Source: Granulosicoccaceae bacterium
Lineage (GTDB): Bacteria; Pseudomonadota; Gammaproteobacteria; Granulosicoccales; Granulosicoccaceae
Direction: 5' to 3'
NCBI GenBank assembly: GCA_023301405.1
Contig: JALZUX010000088.1
Span: 1-9,151, forward strand
Length of the DNA: 9,151 nt
Translations under genes and position numbers: made by a program
In this document: one piece after another, positions 6,921 through 9,151 of the stretch
Numbering within the stretch: position 1 is the first letter of the stretch
Layout: each line of letters opens with the position of its first letter
The notes under the pieces: model-generated
Seen by the model: the letters and a program-made list of their open reading frames with translations, nothing else
Told to the model about the DNA's origin: nothing
Database searches by the model: none

Positions 6921-8876
6921 ATGAAACTACTCTACATACTCACACCGCTGGCACCTTTATTTGGCGCTATTGCAGCAGGCTTCTTTGGCAAGCAACTCGG
7001 GCGTACCACTACGCATAGAGTGACTATCGCCGGCGTCGCTATAGCGTTTGCTTTGTCATTAGTGGCATTGGTGAAAAACGTTTATGGGGATGGAGCTGTT
7101 TTTGATGAAACCATCTATACGTGGATGGTCAGCGGCAATATCAAGTTTGAAGTTGGTTTTCTGGTTGATCGCTTGACTGTAGTGATGATGACAGTGGTCA
7201 CCTCGGTGTCGCTCATGGTGCATATCTACACCATCGGTTATATGGTCGACGACCCGGGCTATCAGCGCTTTTTTAGCTACATCTCCTTGTTTACGTTTGC
7301 CATGTTGATGCTGGTAATGGCAAACAACTTTATGCAACTGTTTTTCGGTTGGGAGGCAGTTGGTTTGGTGTCCTATCTGTTGATTGGTTTTTGGTACAAA
7401 AAGCCAACAGCCATTTTTGCAAACCTCAAAGCCTTTCTAGTAAACCGTGTTGGTGACTTTGGCTTCCTGCTGGGTATTGCTGCCGTGTTGATGTACACCG
7501 GCTCGCTTCATTATGGCGAGGTATTTGAAGCTGCGCCGGCTCTGGTTGGACAGACCATGGAGCTGTTTCCGGGGGCCGCTTGGTCAGTCATGACGGTCAC
7601 ATGTATTTGTCTGTTTATTGGAGCTATGGGCAAATCGGCCCAAATACCGTTGCATGTTTGGCTTCCAGACTCAATGGAGGGCCCAACGCCGATTTCTGCG
7701 TTGATTCACGCAGCAACGATGGTGACGGCTGGTATTTTCATGGTGTCTAGAATGTCTCCGTTGTTCGAGCTGTCAGAAACCGCTTTGAGCTTTGTGATCG
7801 TTATCGGGTCGTTGACAGCGCTATTGATGGGGCTTATCGGTATTGTGCAGAACGACATCAAAAAAGTGGTGGCTTATTCTACGTTATCGCAATTAGGTTA
7901 TATGACTGTCGCGCTGGGCGCATCGGCCTATGGAGCGGCGATCTTCCACTTGATGACACATGCCTTTTTCAAAGCCTTGTTGTTTCTGGCTGCTGGCAGT
8001 GTGATCATCGGCATGCATCATGAGCAAGACATTCGAAAAATGGGTGGGCTAAAAAAATACATGCCGATCACCTACTGGACTTCTCTGATTGGATCTTTGG
8101 CGTTGATTGGATTTCCGGGGTTTTCAGGGTTCTTCTCGAAGGATGCCATTATCGAATCAGTACACGCTTCCACTATCCCCGGTGCTGGTTTCGCTTACAT
8201 TTGTGTATTACTTGGCGTGTTCATTACAGCCTTTTACAGTTTCAGAATGTTCTTTTTGGTTTTCCACGGCAAAGAGCGTATGGACGCCCACACCAAAGAA
8301 CATCTGCACGAATCACCAAAAGTAGTCACCGCGCCGCTCATTCTGTTGGCAATTCCTTCGGTGATTCTAGGTGCATTGACCATCGGTAGTATGTTGTTTG
8401 GCGACTATTTCGGTGATGCTATTCAGGTAGCAAAAGAACACGATGTACTTGCGGAAGTGGGTCAGCATTACCATGGACCGCTTGGTTTTGTATTGCACGG
8501 CTTCAAAACGCCGCCGCTATACCTTGCACTTGGCGGCGTCCTCGCTGCTTGGTTCATTTACCTGCGAAAGCCAGAGATAGCAACGTGGTTCGCGACTAAA
8601 TTCAGTTTTGTACATCGGCTGCTTGAGAACAAGTATGGTTTCGACGACTTCAACCAGGCAGTGTTTGCGGGTGGTAGTCAGAAAATTGCCGACAAGCTAT
8701 GGAATGTCGGAGATGTTAAGCTGATCGATGGCATGATGGTGAACGGCAGTGCCAATAAGATCGGGGCGTTGTCGGCGATCGTCAGAACTGTTCAGAGTGG
8801 TTATTTGTACCACTATGCCTTCGCTATGATCATCGGCTTACTAGCGATGTTATCTGTTTTCATTTTTACAACGTAG
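6921..8876 (+). CDS. nuoL: NADH-quinone oxidoreductase subunit L (ND5 type antiporter-like proton pump)
   Basis: A 651-residue membrane protein with many hydrophobic segments (about 16 expected), the distal proton-pumping subunit. It is related to Mrp-type cation/proton antiporters. The key charged residues are present: E145 in FFGWEAVGLVSYLLIGFWY, K238 in MGKSAQIPLHVWLPDSMEGP, K351 in THAFFKALLFLAAGS, and K406 in FSGFFSKDAI. They correspond to E144, K229, K342 and K399 of E. coli. PTPISALIHAATMVTAGIF (255-273) and KKVVAYSTLSQLGYM (314-328) are further signatures. After about residue 500 the sequence continues through the region expected to hold the long lateral helix, and it ends with a final hydrophobic segment at about 632-651. 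It is slightly longer than E. coli NuoL, as is common in other Proteobacteria. Intact, and followed 15 bases later by nuoM. Confidence 0.98.
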   Translation: MKLLYILTPLAPLFGAIAAGFFGKQLGRTTTHRVTIAGVAIAFALSLVALVKNVYGDGAVFDETIYTWMVSGNIKFEVGFLVDRLTVVMMTVVTSVSLMVHIYTIGYMVDDPGYQRFFSYISLFTFAMLMLVMANNFMQLFFGWEAVGLVSYLLIGFWYKKPTAIFANLKAFLVNRVGDFGFLLGIAAVLMYTGSLHYGEVFEAAPALVGQTMELFPGAAWSVMTVTCICLFIGAMGKSAQIPLHVWLPDSMEGPTPISALIHAATMVTAGIFMVSRMSPLFELSETALSFVIVIGSLTALLMGLIGIVQNDIKKVVAYSTLSQLGYMTVALGASAYGAAIFHLMTHAFFKALLFLAAGSVIIGMHHEQDIRKMGGLKKYMPITYWTSLIGSLALIGFPGFSGFFSKDAIIESVHASTIPGAGFAYICVLLGVFITAFYSFRMFFLVFHGKERMDAHTKEHLHESPKVVTAPLILLAIPSVILGALTIGSMLFGDYFGDAIQVAKEHDVLAEVGQHYHGPLGFVLHGFKTPPLYLALGGVLAAWFIYLRKPEIATWFATKFSFVHRLLENKYGFDDFNQAVFAGGSQKIADKLWNVGDVKLIDGMMVNGSANKIGALSAIVRTVQSGYLYHYAFAMIIGLLAMLSVFIFTT

Positions 8877-8891
8877 CAGCGGTCGCGATTG

Positions 8892-9151
8892 ATGCCTATC
8901 CTTAGCATAATAATCTGGTTGACAATACTTGGCGGCTTTGTGGTTCTATTTGCCGGTGACCAACGTTGCCGACCAATAGCACTAGCCATATCGGTTGTGG
9001 CCTTTCTGTTTAGTCTGCCGCTGTATTTTGGCTTTGATAAAAATACAGCCGATATGCAATTTGTCGAGAATGTGGCTTGGCTGCCGTCATTCGATATAAA
9101 TTACGCCCTGGGTGTAGACGGCATAGCCATGCCGCTGATCCTATTGACGAC
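8892..9151 (+). CDS. nuoM: NADH-quinone oxidoreductase subunit M (ND4 type), N-terminal fragment
   Basis: The first 86 codons of a gene that runs off the window. The translation begins MPILSIIIWLTILGGFVVLF and has two hydrophobic segments (about 3-21 and 28-48). It continues with ENVAWLPSFDINYALGVDGI and AMPLILLT, the classic NuoM signature in which W-x-P...Y-x-L-GVDGI precedes the third helix. NuoM is an antiporter-like proton pump next to NuoL. The key Glu/Lys residues lie beyond the window. The ATG at 8892 is chosen because it gives the usual N-terminus. No clear Shine-Dalgarno site lies in the 15-base spacer after nuoL, so coupling to nuoL or a weak site must be assumed. A TTG directly before the ATG is in frame but unlikely to be used. 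Confidence 0.94.
   Translation, partial: MPILSIIIWLTILGGFVVLFAGDQRCRPIALAISVVAFLFSLPLYFGFDKNTADMQFVENVAWLPSFDINYALGVDGIAMPLILLT

Noticed and set aside
8107..8389. Two overlapping plus-strand frames (72 and 62 codons) inside nuoL
   Set aside because: Both are out-of-frame readings of strongly conserved nuoL coding sequence. No independent support.
1..9151. Search for repeats, CRISPR arrays, tRNAs, insertion sequences or phage/defence genes
   Set aside because: No direct repeat arrays, inverted-repeat ends, transposase motifs or RNA-gene structures were recognised. Virtually every base belongs to conserved complex I coding sequence or short spacers.

Overview
The window is a continuous stretch of a bacterial nuo operon, which encodes the proton-pumping NADH:quinone oxidoreductase (respiratory complex I). 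All genes lie on the + strand in the canonical order nuoD (3' end only), nuoE, nuoF, nuoG, nuoH, nuoI, nuoJ, nuoK, nuoL, nuoM (5' end only). The organism is most likely a Proteobacterium, probably a gammaproteobacterium outside the Enterobacteria/Pseudomonas group. The basis is the beta/gamma-style wording of the conserved motifs and a NuoG of 790 residues without the extra N7 iron-sulfur cluster found in E. coli. This placement rests on recalled family features, not on a search. Base composition looks balanced and even across the window, with no sign of a transferred segment.

Layout: 1-246 is the NuoD C-terminus. The NADH-oxidising N module follows (nuoE 243-749, nuoF 756-2060, nuoG 2113-4485). 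Next come the membrane heel nuoH (4490-5506) and the connecting ferredoxin nuoI (5508-5999). The membrane-arm genes complete the window: nuoJ 6009-6608, nuoK 6613-6918, nuoL 6921-8876 and nuoM from 8892 to the window edge. Junctions run from a 4-base overlap to 15 bases, except for 52 bases between nuoF and nuoG. No intrinsic terminator and no convincing promoter was seen, so the genes are probably one co-transcribed, translationally coupled unit whose promoter lies upstream (before nuoA).

How the parts work together: NuoF oxidises NADH on FMN. Electrons pass through clusters in NuoF, NuoG (N1b, N4, N5) and NuoI (N6a, N6b), and then via NuoB (not in the window) to quinone at the NuoB/NuoD/NuoH interface. 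NuoE holds the off-path N1a cluster. NuoH, J, K, L and M carry the charged residues that couple this to proton pumping. All expected cluster ligands and the key membrane Glu/Lys residues that fall within the window are present, so the complex looks functional.

The one feature that a standard annotation would miss is an 18-codon reading frame at 2060-2116. It fills the nuoF-nuoG gap exactly: its ATG overlaps the nuoF stop and its stop overlaps the nuoG start. It may be a translational relay or a small peptide. Otherwise this is an ordinary core-metabolism locus, and I found no evidence of a novel defence, mobile or biosynthetic system.
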